Notes: generated by a model from the letters alone, not told the origin. DNA of 64,000 nt from Streptomyces filipinensis (GCF_014649495.1 NZ_BMTD01000001.1:1056762-1120761); one strand, 5' to 3'. Positions 35,023-45,005 are shown, counted from the first letter of the stretch. A program made the numbers and translations.

Positions 35023-36231
35023 GTGGCAGCACCGCAGAACTACCTCGCAGTCATCAAGGTCATCGGTGTCGGCGGCGGTGGTGTCAATGCCATCAACCGG
35101 ATGATCGAGGTCGGTCTCAAGGGTGTCGAGTTCATCGCCATCAACACCGACGCGCAGGCGCTGTTGATGAGCGACGCCGACGTCAAGCTCGACGTCGGCC
35201 GGGAACTCACCCGCGGACTCGGCGCCGGAGCCAACCCGGCCGTCGGCCGCAAGGCCGCCGAGGACCACCGCGAGGAGATCGAGGAGGTCCTCAAGGGGGC
35301 CGACATGGTCTTCGTGACGGCCGGAGAAGGCGGCGGCACCGGCACCGGCGGCGCGCCGGTCGTGGCCAACATCGCGCGTTCGCTCGGCGCCCTCACCATC
35401 GGCGTGGTCACGCGCCCGTTCACCTTCGAGGGACGGCGCCGCGCGAACCAGGCGGAGGACGGCATCGCCGAACTGCGCGAAGAGGTCGACACCCTCATCG
35501 TCATCCCCAACGACCGGCTGCTGTCCATCTCGGACCGCCAGGTCTCGGTCCTGGACGCCTTCAAGTCCGCCGACCAGGTCCTGCTCTCCGGTGTGCAGGG
35601 CATCACCGACCTCATCACCACGCCCGGCCTGATCAACCTCGACTTCGCCGACGTGAAGTCGGTCATGTCCGAGGCCGGTTCGGCCCTCATGGGCATCGGC
35701 TCGGCCCGCGGCGACGACCGCGCGGTGGCCGCGGCCGAGATGGCGATCTCCTCGCCGCTGCTGGAGGCGTCCATCGACGGCGCCCGTGGCGTGCTGCTCT
35801 CCATCTCCGGCGGCTCCGACCTCGGCCTGTTCGAGATCAACGAGGCCGCCCAGCTGGTCAGCGAGGCCGCCCACCCCGAGGCCAACATCATCTTCGGCGC
35901 GGTCATCGACGACGCCCTCGGCGACGAGGTCCGGGTCACCGTGATCGCGGCCGGCTTCGACGGCGGCCAGCCGCCGGCCCGCCGGGACAACGTCCTCGGC
36001 TCGGCCTCGTCCTCGACGGCCGCCCGGCGCGAGGAGCCCGCCCCGGCACGGCCGGCCGAGCCCAGCCGGCCGACCTTCGGCTCGCTCGGCAGCGTGACGC
36101 CCAAGGAGGAGCCGGAGCCGGCGCCCGAGCCGGTGCCCGACGTCCCGGTCGCCCCGCCGGTGACTCCGGCCCCCCGGACCTACTCGGACAGCGCGGCCGA
36201 GGAACTGGACGTTCCGGACTTCCTCAAGTGA
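35023..36231 (+). CDS. ftsZ: Cell division GTPase FtsZ
   Basis: Tubulin-like GTPase forming the Z-ring or, in Streptomyces, sporulation Z-ladders. The 402 residues include [16 protein letters not shown], the tubulin signature [27 protein letters not shown] and [20 protein letters not shown] Pro/Glu-rich linker ends in the C-terminal core peptide LDVPDFLK that binds SepF. GTG start at 35023 with GAGG upstream. It has its own promoter region, so it can be expressed apart from the upstream wall genes. FtsA is absent; SepF is the presumed anchor. Confidence 0.98.
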   Translation: MAAPQNYLAVIKVIGVGGGGVNAINRMIEVGLKGVEFIAINTDAQALLMSDADVKLDVGRELTRGLGAGANPAVGRKAAEDHREEIEEVLKGADMVFVTAGEGGGTGTGGAPVVANIARSLGALTIGVVTRPFTFEGRRRANQAEDGIAELREEVDTLIVIPNDRLLSISDRQVSVLDAFKSADQVLLSGVQGITDLITTPGLINLDFADVKSVMSEAGSALMGIGSARGDDRAVAAAEMAISSPLLEASIDGARGVLLSISGGSDLGLFEINEAAQLVSEAAHPEANIIFGAVIDDALGDEVRVTVIAAGFDGGQPPARRDNVLGSASSSTAARREEPAPARPAEPSRPTFGSLGSVTPKEEPEPAPEPVPDVPVAPPVTPAPRTYSDSAAEELDVPDFLK

Positions 36232-36956
36232 TAGGACAGCGCGAGAGCGTGAGCGGCGCGCACTTCGCCTTCACCGACCGGTGGGGCGGGGTGAGCGCCG
36301 CTCCGTATGAGGAGCTCAATCTCGGTGGCGCGGTCGGCGACGCGCCGGAGGCCGTACGGGCCAACCGGGACGGCGCCGCCAAGTCGCTCGGCCTCGACGC
36401 GGGCCGGGTCGTCTGGATGAACCAGGTGCACGGCGCCGACGTGGCCGTCGTCGACGAGCCCTGGGGCGACCGCCCGGTGCCGGAGGTCGACGCGATCGTC
36501 ACCACCCGCCGCGGACTCGCCCTCGCCGTCCTCACCGCCGACTGCGTGCCGGTGCTGCTGGCCGACCCCGCCGCCGGGGTCGTCGCGGCGGCCCACGCGG
36601 GCCGGCCCGGCATGGTGAAGGGGGTCGTCCCCGCCGCCGTACGGGCCATGATCGAACTCGGTGCCGAGCCGGGCCGGATCACCGCCCGTACCGGACCGGC
36701 CGTCTGCGGGCGGTGCTACGAGGTGCCGGAGCGGATGCGGGCCGAAGTGGCAGCCGTCGAGCCGGCGGCGCACGCTGAGACGGGCTGGGGTACGCCGGCG
36801 GTCGACGTGAGCGCCGGGGTGCACGCGCAGCTCGACCGGCTCGGGGTGCGCGACCGGGCGCAGTCGCCGGTGTGCACGCTGGAGTCGGGCGACCACTTCT
36901 CGTACCGCCGTGACCGCACGACGGGGCGGCTCGCGGGCTATGTGTGGCTGGACTGA
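36228..36956 (+). CDS. pgeF: Peptidoglycan editing factor PgeF (YlmD/YfiH, laccase-domain protein)
   Basis: A 242-residue Cu/Zn-binding purine nucleoside phosphorylase-like fold; E. coli YfiH removes wrongly amidated muropeptide precursors. Family motifs: [43 protein letters not shown] (metal-binding Cys), [14 protein letters not shown] (metal-binding His) and [13 protein letters not shown]. The GTG at 36228 overlaps the ftsZ stop; GTG at 36249 (VSGAHFAF) is an alternative closer to the domain. Always follows ftsZ in actinobacteria. Confidence 0.93.
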   Translation: MIGQRESVSGAHFAFTDRWGGVSAAPYEELNLGGAVGDAPEAVRANRDGAAKSLGLDAGRVVWMNQVHGADVAVVDEPWGDRPVPEVDAIVTTRRGLALAVLTADCVPVLLADPAAGVVAAAHAGRPGMVKGVVPAAVRAMIELGAEPGRITARTGPAVCGRCYEVPERMRAEVAAVEPAAHAETGWGTPAVDVSAGVHAQLDRLGVRDRAQSPVCTLESGDHFSYRRDRTTGRLAGYVWLD

Positions 36957-36962
36957 TGGGGC

Positions 36963-37682
36963 ATGACGGACCGTAAGACCGAACTCGCCGCAAATCTGGC
37001 GAAAGTGGAGGAGCGCATCACCGCCGCGTGTGCGGCGGCGGGGCGCGAGCGGGAAGAGGTGACCCTGATCGTGGTCACCAAGACCTATCCGGCGAGCGAT
37101 GTGCGGATCCTGTCGGGACTCGGTGTGCGTCACGTCGCCGAGAACCGTGACCAGGACGCGGCACCGAAGGCCGCCGCGTGCGCGGATCTGCCCCTGAAAT
37201 GGCATTTTGTCGGGCAGTTGCAGACCAACAAGGTCCGTTCGGTGGTCGGCTATGCCGATGTCGTGCAGTCCGTCGACCGCGCCCGGCTCGTCACCGCGCT
37301 GTCGAGGGAGGCGGTGCGGGCGGAGCGCGAGGTCGGCTGTCTGATCCAGGTCGCGCTGGACGCGGGCGTGAACGGCCGCGGTGAGCGCGGCGGCGTCGCA
37401 CCGGACGGAATCGAAGAGTTGGCCGACCTCGTCGGTGAGGCACCCGGGCTGCGGCTCGACGGACTGATGACCGTCGCTCCGCTCACCGGGGAGTACGCGG
37501 GACGCGAACAGAAGGCGTTTCAGCGGCTCATGGATTTGTCGACCGACCTGCGCCGAACCCATCCGGCTGCAACCATGGTGTCGGCAGGGATGAGTGCGGA
37601 CCTCGAACAGGCCGTGGCCGCCGGAGCGACACATGTGCGCGTCGGCACTGCGGTACTCGGAGTCCGCCCCAGGCTCGGGTAA
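36963..37682 (+). CDS. YggS-family PLP homeostasis protein (YlmE)
   Basis: A 239-residue alanine-racemase-like TIM barrel binding pyridoxal phosphate through the Lys in [12 protein letters not shown]. Other motifs: [39 protein letters not shown] and [27 protein letters not shown]. Such proteins balance PLP and amino/keto acids. In Streptomyces, ylmE lies between pgeF and sepF and has been linked to sporulation septation. Starts 7 nt after the pgeF stop. Confidence 0.94.
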   Translation: MTDRKTELAANLAKVEERITAACAAAGREREEVTLIVVTKTYPASDVRILSGLGVRHVAENRDQDAAPKAAACADLPLKWHFVGQLQTNKVRSVVGYADVVQSVDRARLVTALSREAVRAEREVGCLIQVALDAGVNGRGERGGVAPDGIEELADLVGEAPGLRLDGLMTVAPLTGEYAGREQKAFQRLMDLSTDLRRTHPAATMVSAGMSADLEQAVAAGATHVRVGTAVLGVRPRLG

Positions 37683-37810
37683 CGTCGCCAGGAAGTCGGA
37701 CCACAGCAGAAAATATGGTCAGTACCTGCGAAGGCGGGCACAACGACCACGTGGATCGCGGGCACTTGGCAGTCGTCAGTCGATCCACCACAGAGCGGAG
37801 GACTCAGAGC

Positions 37811-38452
37811 ATGGCCGGCGCGATGCGCAAGATGGCGGTCTACCTCGGCCTCGTGGAGGACGATGGGTACGACGGCCGCGGATTCGACCCCGACGACGAC
37901 TTCGAACCCGAGTTGGACCCGGAGCCCGAGCGGGACCACCGACGGCATGAATCTTCACACCAAGCGCACAGCGCACATCAGTCCCAAAGGGACGAAGAGG
38001 TGCGAATCGTGCAACCGCCCGCGCCGCGCGAATCGGTTGCCCGTTCGACGGCGCTCGCCGCGGAATCCGGACGTCCGGCGCGGATCGCGCCCGTGGCATC
38101 CATCACACAAGAACGTCAGTCCCTGGAGAAGAACGCACCGGTGATCATGCCCAAGGTCGTGTCGGAACGAGAGCCTTACCGGATCACCACGCTTCACCCC
38201 CGGACCTACAACGAAGCCCGTACCATCGGGGAACACTTCCGTGAGGGCACCCCGGTGATCATGAATCTGACTGAGATGGATGACACAGACGCGAAGCGAC
38301 TTGTCGACTTTGCGGCCGGTTTGGTGTTTGGTCTTCACGGCAGCATCGAGCGGGTGACGCAGAAGGTGTTCCTGTTGTCTCCTGCTAACGTCGATGTCAC
38401 GGCGGAGGACAAGGCCCGCATCGCAGAGGGCGGGTTCTTCAACCAGAGCTGA
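37811..38452 (+). CDS. sepF: Cell division protein SepF
   Basis: FtsZ membrane anchor and bundler. The 213 residues comprise an N-terminal amphipathic segment ([21 protein letters not shown]), a His/Gln/Glu-rich linker and the SepF domain ([72 protein letters not shown]). ATG at 37811 with GGAGG 9 nt upstream; longer in-frame starts lack a ribosome site. A 128-bp gap separates it from ylmE, so a separate promoter is possible. Confidence 0.96.
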   Translation: MAGAMRKMAVYLGLVEDDGYDGRGFDPDDDFEPELDPEPERDHRRHESSHQAHSAHQSQRDEEVRIVQPPAPRESVARSTALAAESGRPARIAPVASITQERQSLEKNAPVIMPKVVSEREPYRITTLHPRTYNEARTIGEHFREGTPVIMNLTEMDDTDAKRLVDFAAGLVFGLHGSIERVTQKVFLLSPANVDVTAEDKARIAEGGFFNQS

Positions 38453-38511
38453 GATGCACAACCAGATCGACTTCGGAAGAGCACGGAGCAGGGGAGAGGG
38501 AAGCGCAGGCC

Positions 38512-38799
38512 ATGAGCGTGTTCGTCACGGTGGTCCACACCGCGCTGCTGGTGTTCCTCGCCGTGCTCATCTTCCGGCTGGTCATGGATTACGTGTTCCA
38601 GTTCGCCCGCTCGTGGCAACCCGGCAAGGCGATGGTGGTCGTACTGGAGGCCACCTACACTGTCACCGATCCACCGCTGAAGCTTCTGCGGCGGTTCATC
38701 CCGCCGCTGCGTCTCGGGGGCGTGGCGCTCGACCTGTCCTTCTTCGTACTGATGATCATCGTCTACATCCTCCTCTCCATCACGGGGAGATTCATGTGA
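38512..38799 (+). CDS. YggT-family membrane protein YlmG
   Basis: A 95-residue protein with two helices (VFVTVVHTALLVFLAVLIFRLVMDYVF and LDLSFFVLMIIVYILLSITG). Between them is the YggT signature region VTDPPLKLLRRFIPPLRLGGVALD. The gene sits between sepF and divIVA across Gram-positives and cyanobacteria and is thought to affect division or chloroplast nucleoid spacing. Biochemical function unknown. ATG at 38512 with AGGGAAG-type site. Confidence 0.93.
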   Translation: MSVFVTVVHTALLVFLAVLIFRLVMDYVFQFARSWQPGKAMVVVLEATYTVTDPPLKLLRRFIPPLRLGGVALDLSFFVLMIIVYILLSITGRFM

Positions 38800-38854
38800 T
38801 GAGGGTGGACGATACGGTCTTGCCGACTGCCGATGACTACGTTGAGGTGAAGAG

Positions 38855-39928
38855 ATGCCGTTGACCCCCGAGGACGTGCGGAACAAGCAGTTCACGACCG
38901 TCCGCCTCCGAGAAGGCTATGACGAGGACGAGGTCGATGCCTTCCTCGACGAGGTCGAAGCCGAACTGACCCGTCTGCTCCGCGAGAACGAGGACCTGCG
39001 CGCCAAGCTGGCCGCGGCGACCCGTGCGGCCGCGCAGAACCAGCAGAACATGCGCAAGGGCCCGCCGCAGCAGCAGATGGGTGGCCCCATGGGTGGCCCG
39101 CCCCAGCTGCCGAGCGGTGCCCCGCAGCTGCCCGCCGGTCCCGGCGGCGGTCAGGGTGGTCCCCAGGGTCCCGGTCCGATGGGCCAGGGTCCGATGGGTC
39201 AGGGCCCGATGGGTCAGGGGCCCATGGGCCAGGGCCCGATGGGCGGCCAGCCTCCCATGCAGCAGCAGATGGGCGGTCCGATGGGCGGCCCCATGGGCGG
39301 TCCGATGGGCGGCCCCGGTCAGGGCCCTGGTGGCGACAGTGCCGCCCGTGTCCTCTCGCTGGCCCAGCAGACCGCCGACCAGGCGATCGCCGAGGCCCGC
39401 TCCGAGGCCAACAAGATCGTCGGCGAGGCCCGCAGCCGCGCCGAGGGTCTGGAGCGTGACGCCCGTGCCAAGGCCGACGCCCTGGAGCGGGACGCGCAGG
39501 AGAAGCACCGCGTCGCGATGGGCTCCCTGGAGTCCGCCCGCGCCACGCTGGAGCGCAAGGTCGAGGACCTGCGCGGCTTCGAGCGCGAGTACCGCACGCG
39601 CCTGAAGTCGTACCTCGAGTCCCAGCTGCGCCAGCTGGAGACCCAGGCCGACGACTCGCTGGCCCCGCCGCGTACCCCGGCCACCGCGTCCCTGCCGCCG
39701 TCCCCGGCGCCCTCCATGGCTCCGGCCGGCGCGAGCGCCCCGTCGTACGGCGGCAACCAGACGATGGGCGGCAACCCCGCTCCGTCCGCCCCGTCCTACG
39801 GTGGTCAGCAGCAGATGACCCCGGCCATGACCCAGCCCATGGCCCCGGTCCGTCCGCAGGGTCCGTCCCCGATGGGTCAGGCTCCCTCGCCGATGCGCGG
39901 GTTCCTGATCGACGAGGACGACAACTGA
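38855..39928 (+). CDS. divIVA: Polar growth protein DivIVA (Wag31)
   Basis: Essential coiled-coil scaffold of hyphal tips. The 357 residues start with the membrane-binding N-domain [39 protein letters not shown] linker rich in Pro, Gln, Gly and Met follows (residues about 62-165, GPMGQ and GGPM repeats). The second coiled coil begins about residue 170 ([20 protein letters not shown]) and runs to QADDSL; a low-complexity tail ends in FLIDEDDN. The linker repeats differ between strains. Phosphorylated by AfsK in S. coelicolor. Preceded by GAGGTGAAGAG. Confidence 0.97.
   Translation: MPLTPEDVRNKQFTTVRLREGYDEDEVDAFLDEVEAELTRLLRENEDLRAKLAAATRAAAQNQQNMRKGPPQQQMGGPMGGPPQLPSGAPQLPAGPGGGQGGPQGPGPMGQGPMGQGPMGQGPMGQGPMGGQPPMQQQMGGPMGGPMGGPMGGPGQGPGGDSAARVLSLAQQTADQAIAEARSEANKIVGEARSRAEGLERDARAKADALERDAQEKHRVAMGSLESARATLERKVEDLRGFEREYRTRLKSYLESQLRQLETQADDSLAPPRTPATASLPPSPAPSMAPAGASAPSYGGNQTMGGNPAPSAPSYGGQQQMTPAMTQPMAPVRPQGPSPMGQAPSPMRGFLIDEDDN
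39172..39312 (+). repeat. Repeats in the divIVA linker
   Basis: About four 15-bp units encoding GPMGQ (ATGGGCCAGGGTCCG and variants), then repeats encoding GGPM. Synonymous differences between units show they are not freshly copied, but the region can vary in length. Confidence 0.8.
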
Positions 39929-39967
39929 GCACCGGGCACTAGTACGACAACGGCGTCGGCAGCGCTC

Positions 39968-40011
39968 AAAGGGCGGGCCCCCGGACTTCGGTCCGGGGGC
40001 CCGCCCTTTTT
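39968..40011 (+). terminator. Strong intrinsic terminator after divIVA
   Basis: A 16-bp perfect GC stem (39971-39986 with 39991-40006) closed by a TTCG tetraloop, flanked by AAA on the left and followed by TTTTT. This is the end of the dcw transcript and has one of the few true U-tracts in the window. Confidence 0.93.
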
Positions 40012-40040
40012 ACGCGGGTTGAATCCGACCCGCACGCACG

Positions 40041-40080
40041 AGAAGGGCCCGGCCTCCCCTCAGGGAGACCGGGCCCTTCT
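40041..40080 (-). terminator. Terminator of ileS
   Basis: An 18-bp stem, AGAAGGGCCCGG continuing to CCTCCC, loop CTCA, with one mismatch. It begins 15 bp beyond the ileS stop and pairs with the divIVA terminator to insulate the convergent transcripts. Confidence 0.85.
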
Positions 40081-40095
40081 CGATCCGCTCGGCGC

Positions 40096-43000
40096 TTACG
40101 CCTTCCGCAGCCGGAACGTGAGGGCCAGCCCCTCGTCGGTGAACGGCTCACCGAAGCTGTCGTCGGCCTCGCCCTGGCGGAAGTCCGTCGACAGCACCTC
40201 GTCGGCGATCAGCTCGGAGTGCTCGGCCAGGGCCGCGACGACCGCAGCGTCCGTGGACGTCCACCGCAGAGCGATCCGGTCGGCCACGTCCAACCCGCTG
40301 TTCTTGCGGGCCTCCTGGATCAGCCGGATCGCGTCACGGGCGAGACCCGCCTGCCGCAGTTCCTCCGTGATCTCCAGGTCCAGCGCGACCGTGGCCCCGG
40401 AGTCGGAGGCCACCGACCAGCCCTCGCGCGGGGTTTCCGTGATGATCACCTCGTCCGGAGCGAGGGTGACCGTCTCACCGTCGACCTCCACGGAGGCCGT
40501 GCCCTCGCGCAGGGCCAGGGAGAGCGCCGCGGCGTCGGCACCGGCGACGGCCTTGGCCACGTCCTGTACCCGCTTGCCGAACCGCTTGCCCAGCGCACGG
40601 AAGTTGGCCTTGGCGGTGGTGTCCACCAGAGACCCGCCGACCTCGCTCAGCGACGCCAGCGAGGTGACGTTCAGCTCCTCGGTGATCTGCGCGTGCAGCT
40701 CGGGGTCCAGGGACTCGAAGCCGGCCGCGGCGATCAGCGCGCGGGACAGCGGCTGACGCGTCTTGACGCCCGACTCCGCGCGCGTGGCGCGGCCCAGCTC
40801 CACCAGCCGGCGGACGAGGACCATCTGCCTCGACAGCTCCGGGTCGATGGCGGACAGGTCCGCCTCGGGCCAGTCGGCCAGATGGACCGAGTCCGGGGCG
40901 CCCGGGGTCACCGGCACGACCAGGTCCTGCCACACCCGCTCGGTGATGAACGGGGTGATCGGCGCCATCAGCTTCGTGACCGTCTCCAGCACCTCGTGCA
41001 GCGTGCGCAGCGCGGCCTTGTCGCCCTGCCAGAAGCGGCGGCGCGAACGGCGGACGTACCAGTTGGACAGGTCGTCGACGAACGCGGACAGCAGCTTGCC
41101 GGCGCGCTGGGTGTCGTACGCCTCCAGGGCCTGGGTCACCTGGTCGGTGAGCGCGTGCAGCTCGGACAGCAGCCAGCGGTCCAGCACCGGGCGCTCGGCC
41201 GGGGCCGGGTCGGCCGCGCTGGGCGCCCACTGGGACGTACGGGCGTACAGCGCCTGGAAGGCGACCGTGTTCCAGTACGTCAGCAGGGTCTTGCGGACGA
41301 CCTCCTGGATGGTGCCGTGACCGACCCGGCGGGCTGCCCAGGGGGAGCCGCCGGCCGCCATGAACCAGCGCACCGCGTCCGCGCCGTGCTGGTCCATGAG
41401 CGGGATCGGCTGCAGGATGTTGCCCAGGTGCTTGGACATCTTGCGGCCGTCCTCGGCGAGGATGTGACCGAGGCAGACGACGTTCTCGTACGACGACTTG
41501 TCGAAGACCAGCGTGCCGACAGCCATCAGCGTGTAGAACCAGCCGCGGGTCTGGTCGATCGCCTCGGAGATGAACTGCGCCGGGTACCGGCTCTCGAACA
41601 GCTCCTTGTTCTTGTACGGGTAACCCCACTGTGCGAACGGCATCGAACCCGAGTCGTACCAGGCGTCGATGACCTCCGGCACGCGCGTGGCGGTCCTGCC
41701 GCAGCCCTCCTGCGGGCAGGCGAAGGTGACCTCGTCGATGAACGGGCGGTGCGGGTCGAGGCCCGACTGGTCCGTGCCGGTCAGCTCGGTCAGCTCCGCG
41801 CGGGAGCCGACGCAGGTGAGGTGGTCGTCCTCGCAGCGCCAGATCGGCAGCGGGGTGCCCCAGTAGCGGTTGCGGGACAGCGCCCAGTCGATGTTGTTGT
41901 TCAGCCAGTCGCCGAAGCGGCCGTGCTTGACCGTGTCCGGGAACCAGTTGGTCTTCTCGTTCTCCTGGATGAGGCGGTCCTTGATCGCCGTCGTGCGGAT
42001 GTACCAGGAGGGCTGCGCGTAGTAGAGCAGGGCGGTGTGGCAGCGCCAGCAGTGCGGGTAGCTGTGCTCGTACGCGACGTGCCGGAAGAGCAGGCCGCGC
42101 TGCTGGAGGTCCGCGGTGAGCTTTTCGTCGGCCTTCTTGAAGAAGACGCCGCCGACCAGCGGGACGTCCTCCTCGAAGGTGCCGTCCGGGAGGACCGGGT
42201 TCACGACCGGCAGGCCGTAGGAACGGCACACCTTGAGGTCGTCCTCACCGAAGGCGGGGGACTGGTGGACCAGACCCGTACCGTCCTCGGTGGTCACGTA
42301 GTCGGCGTTCACCACGTAGTGCGCCGGCTCCGGGAACTCCACGAGCTCGAACGGACGCTGGTACGTCCAGCGCTCCATCTCGGCGCCGGTGAAGGTCTGG
42401 CCGGTCGGCTCCCAGCCCTCGCCGAGCGCCTTGGCCAGCAGCGGCTCGGCGACGACGACCTTCTCCTCGCCGTTGCCGGCGACGACGTAGGTGACCTCCG
42501 GGTGCGCGGCGACCGCCGTGTTGGACACCAGGGTCCAGGGGGTCGTCGTCCACACCAGGAGCGCGGCCTCGCCGGCCAGCGGACCGGAGGTGAGCGGGAA
42601 CCGGACGTACACGGACGGGTCCACGACCGTCTCGTAGCCCTGCGCCAGCTCGTGGTCGGACAGGCCGGTGCCGCAGCGCGGGCACCAGGGGGCTACGCGG
42701 TGGTCCTGGACCAGCAGGCCCTTGTTGAAGATCTCCTTCAGCGACCACCAGACCGACTCCACGTACTCGGGGTCCATGGTCCGGTAGGCGTCGTCCAGGT
42801 CGACCCAGTAGCCCATGCGGGTCGTCAGCTCGGCGAAGGCGTCGGTGTGCCGGGTCACGGACTCGCGGCACCTGGCGTTGAACTCGGCGATGCCGTACGC
42901 CTCGATGTCCTGCTTGCCGGAGAAGCCCAGCTCCTTCTCGACGGCCAGCTCCACGGGCAGGCCGTGGCAGTCCCAGCCGGCCTTGCGGGCCACGTGGTAG

Positions 43001-43239
43001 CCGCGCATGGTGCGGAAGCGGGGGAAGACGTCCTTGAAGACGCGCGCCTCGATGTGGTGGGCACCGGGCATGCCGTTGGCGGTGGGCGGGCCTTCGTAGA
43101 ACACCCACTCCGGGCGGCCCTCGGACTGCTCCAGACTCTTGGTGAAGATCTTCTGGTCTCGCCAGAAGTCGAGCACGGCGTGCTCAAGAGCGGGCAGGTC
43201 GACCTGTGCGGGCACCTGGCGGTACGTCGGCGCTGTCAT
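40096..43239 (-). CDS. ileS: Isoleucyl-tRNA synthetase, long eukaryote-like type (IleRS2)
   Basis: Charges tRNA-Ile. 1047 residues, longer than the about 930 of the E. coli type. The HIGH-type motif lies in GMPGAHHIEARVF, and KMSKS reads GRKMSKHLGN. The editing CP1 domain lies between them (LLVWTTTPWTLVSNTAVA). The C-terminal anticodon domain is followed by IleRS2-type extensions. Type-2 enzymes are usually insensitive to mupirocin. ATG at 43239 with GGAGG 10 nt upstream, sequestered by the T-box hairpin. Monocistronic. Confidence 0.97.
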   Translation of the reverse strand: MTAPTYRQVPAQVDLPALEHAVLDFWRDQKIFTKSLEQSEGRPEWVFYEGPPTANGMPGAHHIEARVFKDVFPRFRTMRGYHVARKAGWDCHGLPVELAVEKELGFSGKQDIEAYGIAEFNARCRESVTRHTDAFAELTTRMGYWVDLDDAYRTMDPEYVESVWWSLKEIFNKGLLVQDHRVAPWCPRCGTGLSDHELAQGYETVVDPSVYVRFPLTSGPLAGEAALLVWTTTPWTLVSNTAVAAHPEVTYVVAGNGEEKVVVAEPLLAKALGEGWEPTGQTFTGAEMERWTYQRPFELVEFPEPAHYVVNADYVTTEDGTGLVHQSPAFGEDDLKVCRSYGLPVVNPVLPDGTFEEDVPLVGGVFFKKADEKLTADLQQRGLLFRHVAYEHSYPHCWRCHTALLYYAQPSWYIRTTAIKDRLIQENEKTNWFPDTVKHGRFGDWLNNNIDWALSRNRYWGTPLPIWRCEDDHLTCVGSRAELTELTGTDQSGLDPHRPFIDEVTFACPQEGCGRTATRVPEVIDAWYDSGSMPFAQWGYPYKNKELFESRYPAQFISEAIDQTRGWFYTLMAVGTLVFDKSSYENVVCLGHILAEDGRKMSKHLGNILQPIPLMDQHGADAVRWFMAAGGSPWAARRVGHGTIQEVVRKTLLTYWNTVAFQALYARTSQWAPSAADPAPAERPVLDRWLLSELHALTDQVTQALEAYDTQRAGKLLSAFVDDLSNWYVRRSRRRFWQGDKAALRTLHEVLETVTKLMAPITPFITERVWQDLVVPVTPGAPDSVHLADWPEADLSAIDPELSRQMVLVRRLVELGRATRAESGVKTRQPLSRALIAAAGFESLDPELHAQITEELNVTSLASLSEVGGSLVDTTAKANFRALGKRFGKRVQDVAKAVAGADAAALSLALREGTASVEVDGETVTLAPDEVIITETPREGWSVASDSGATVALDLEITEELRQAGLARDAIRLIQEARKNSGLDVADRIALRWTSTDAAVVAALAEHSELIADEVLSTDFRQGEADDSFGEPFTDEGLALTFRLRKA

Positions 43240-43240
43240 C

Positions 43241-43545
43241 TGCGAGCATCCTCCAACGGACTTGCTGCCTTCCGTCGGAGGGACGAGAGCCTTCGATCCT
43301 GTCTACGCCGTGTGCGGCGCGCTCCCGCGGTACCACCCTCCTTGGCCCTCCGACGCGCCGTACGCGCCGGTGAGCCCCCTCATTGGGGTCGCGAAGCCGG
43401 CTCTACTCGCTCTCGCCCTGAGGCTGTGGCTTTCTTCCGGCGGCTCCGGGGTGATCTTCACGTCGCGCTCGCCCCCGGGCTCACACCGTCCCCGGGTCGC
43501 TCTGGGCTGCGTACGCCGCTACTCGTCCCCATCCACGCTTTTCGC
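43241..43545 (-). ncRNA. Translational T-box leader of ileS
   Basis: The T-box core AGGGTGGTACCGCG is on the minus strand (plus 43326-43339). An isoleucine ATC codon is placed in a plausible specifier loop (plus 43453-43455). A hairpin, CCTCCGACGGA with TCCGTTGGAGG (plus 43250-43281), buries the GGAGG ribosome site of ileS. Uncharged tRNA-Ile should disrupt this sequestrator. There is no U-tract, so control is at translation initiation, as known for actinobacterial ileS. Confidence 0.93.
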
Positions 43546-43552
43546 TCCGCCC

Positions 43553-43558
43553 AGTGTA
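43553..43558 (-). promoter_or_regulatory. -10 element of ileS
   Basis: Minus-strand TACACT predicts a transcript start near 43546, exactly where the T-box stem I should begin. No clear -35. Confidence 0.5.
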
Positions 43559-43844
43559 CGGCGCCGCGCGGACGGCGGCCGACCGGTTTTCGGCGCGGCG
43601 CCGGGCGGACGGTACGACCGGCCGGGATGACCCGAATGGCGAGGGGGCGGGCGCTCGGGTCCGGCGCGGCCGGGCTCCGGCGGATTACCCGGCGGGGAGC
43701 TGGGCACAACGGATGCAGGCCCGCTGCACGGGGGGTGCGGGCGGGCGAATCGGGCGGTGTGCCCCGTTGCCGCGGGACTCAAGTCGATTTATCGTCCCAG
43801 CACGATTCGCGAGCAAGATCACAATATGTGAAGGGGCCGCGGCC
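43559..43844. other. Divergent non-coding region between ileS leader and dksA-like gene
   Basis: About 285 bp, GC-rich, without a supported gene. It should carry the promoter of the rightward gene; the last 45 bp are relatively AT-rich (GATTTATCG, CACAATATG). I see no clear operator. Confidence 0.5.
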
Positions 43845-45005
43845 ATGGTGGCGAAAAAGACCGCCGTACAGCAGCCGGCGTCCGGCCGGCGCAGGGGCGC
43901 GGGCGCCTCCGCCGCGGCTGCCTCCGGCGGTGAGGCCAAGGGAGTGGCCGGGAAGAAGAGGGTGAACGGGGGGAAGGACGCGGTGCCGGCAGCGGAGAAG
44001 ACCGCGGGCAGGGCGGCGGCCACCGGGAAGACGGCCACCGAGGAGAAGGCCGCGGCGAAGAAGAGGGCCGGGGCGAGGGGGACGGCTGCCGGGGAGGCGG
44101 CGGACAGGAAGGCCGCGGCCGAGGAGACGGCCGCTGGGAAGAGTGCCGCCAAGAAGACGGCTGGCAAGAAGCCCGCTGCCCAGAAGACCGCCCCCGAGAG
44201 GTCCGTCGCCAAGAAGACCGCCCCCGGGAAGTCCGTCGCCAAGAAGTCCGTTGCCAAGAAGGCGCCGGTGAAGAGGGCGGGTCGTGACGCGGCTGTGGTG
44301 GGCCGGGCGGCGGCGCCGGAGAAGACGGTGGCCGGGAAGGCCGTCGGCGAGAAGACCACGGCGAAGGCGAAGGGGGTGGCGTCGGCGGAGGAGACGGCCG
44401 TCAGGAAGCCGGCGAAGAGGACCGGTGGCAGGAAGGCGGCCGCCGAGGGCGTCTTTACGGAGGCGGCCCACACGAGCAGGGCCAAGGAAGCGGGCGCGGC
44501 GCGGGCCGCCAAGCAGACGGGAGCCACGACAGTGGTTGCGAAGAAGACTCCTGGCACGGCCACGGCGGACACCGCCGTCCCCAAGGCGCGGGTCGCCGCG
44601 GCGGAGCCCGGCGAACTGGCGGTGCGCCCCGGCGAGGACCCCTGGACCCCGAAAGAGGTCGAGGAGGCCCGGACCGAGCTGATGTCCGAGGTGACGCGGC
44701 TGCAGGAGGAGATCAGCTCCTCCGAGGCGTCCCTGGTGGGCCTGATGCGGGACTCCGGAGACGGCGCGGGAGACGACCAGGCCGACACCGGTACGAAGAA
44801 CATCACGCGCGAGCACGAGATGGCGCTCGCGGCCAACGCACGCGAGATGCTGGTCCAGAACGAGCACGCCCTGGAACGGCTGGACGCCGGCACCTACGGT
44901 CTGTGCGAGAACTGCGGCGAGCCGATCGGCAAGGCGCGGATGCAGGCCTTTCCCCGGGCCACGCTGTGCGTGGAGTGCAAACAGAAGCAGGAACGCCGCT
45001 CCTGA
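43845..45005 (+). CDS. TraR/DksA-type zinc-finger protein with histone H1-like N-terminal tail
   Basis: A 386-residue protein. Residues 1-250 are almost only Lys, Ala, Thr, Gly and Glu, with AKKTA/GKSVAKK/AKKAPVK repeats like histone H1 or mycobacterial HupB tails. The C-terminal about 130 residues start at WTPKEVEEARTELMSEVTRLQEEI, a coiled coil, and end in the DksA-type C4 finger CENCGEPIGKARMQAFP - CVECKQ. DksA proteins enter the RNA polymerase secondary channel; the basic tail should bind nucleic acid. ATG at 43845 with AAGGGG upstream; GTG 43848 is equivalent. Confidence 0.92.
   Translation: MVAKKTAVQQPASGRRRGAGASAAAASGGEAKGVAGKKRVNGGKDAVPAAEKTAGRAAATGKTATEEKAAAKKRAGARGTAAGEAADRKAAAEETAAGKSAAKKTAGKKPAAQKTAPERSVAKKTAPGKSVAKKSVAKKAPVKRAGRDAAVVGRAAAPEKTVAGKAVGEKTTAKAKGVASAEETAVRKPAKRTGGRKAAAEGVFTEAAHTSRAKEAGAARAAKQTGATTVVAKKTPGTATADTAVPKARVAAAEPGELAVRPGEDPWTPKEVEEARTELMSEVTRLQEEISSSEASLVGLMRDSGDGAGDDQADTGTKNITREHEMALAANAREMLVQNEHALERLDAGTYGLCENCGEPIGKARMQAFPRATLCVECKQKQERRS

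Noticed and set aside
40219..43965. A 1248-codon open frame on the plus strand
   Set aside because: It is antisense to ileS and its leader, has Arg/Val/Leu-rich shadow composition and no domain; high GC makes such frames common.
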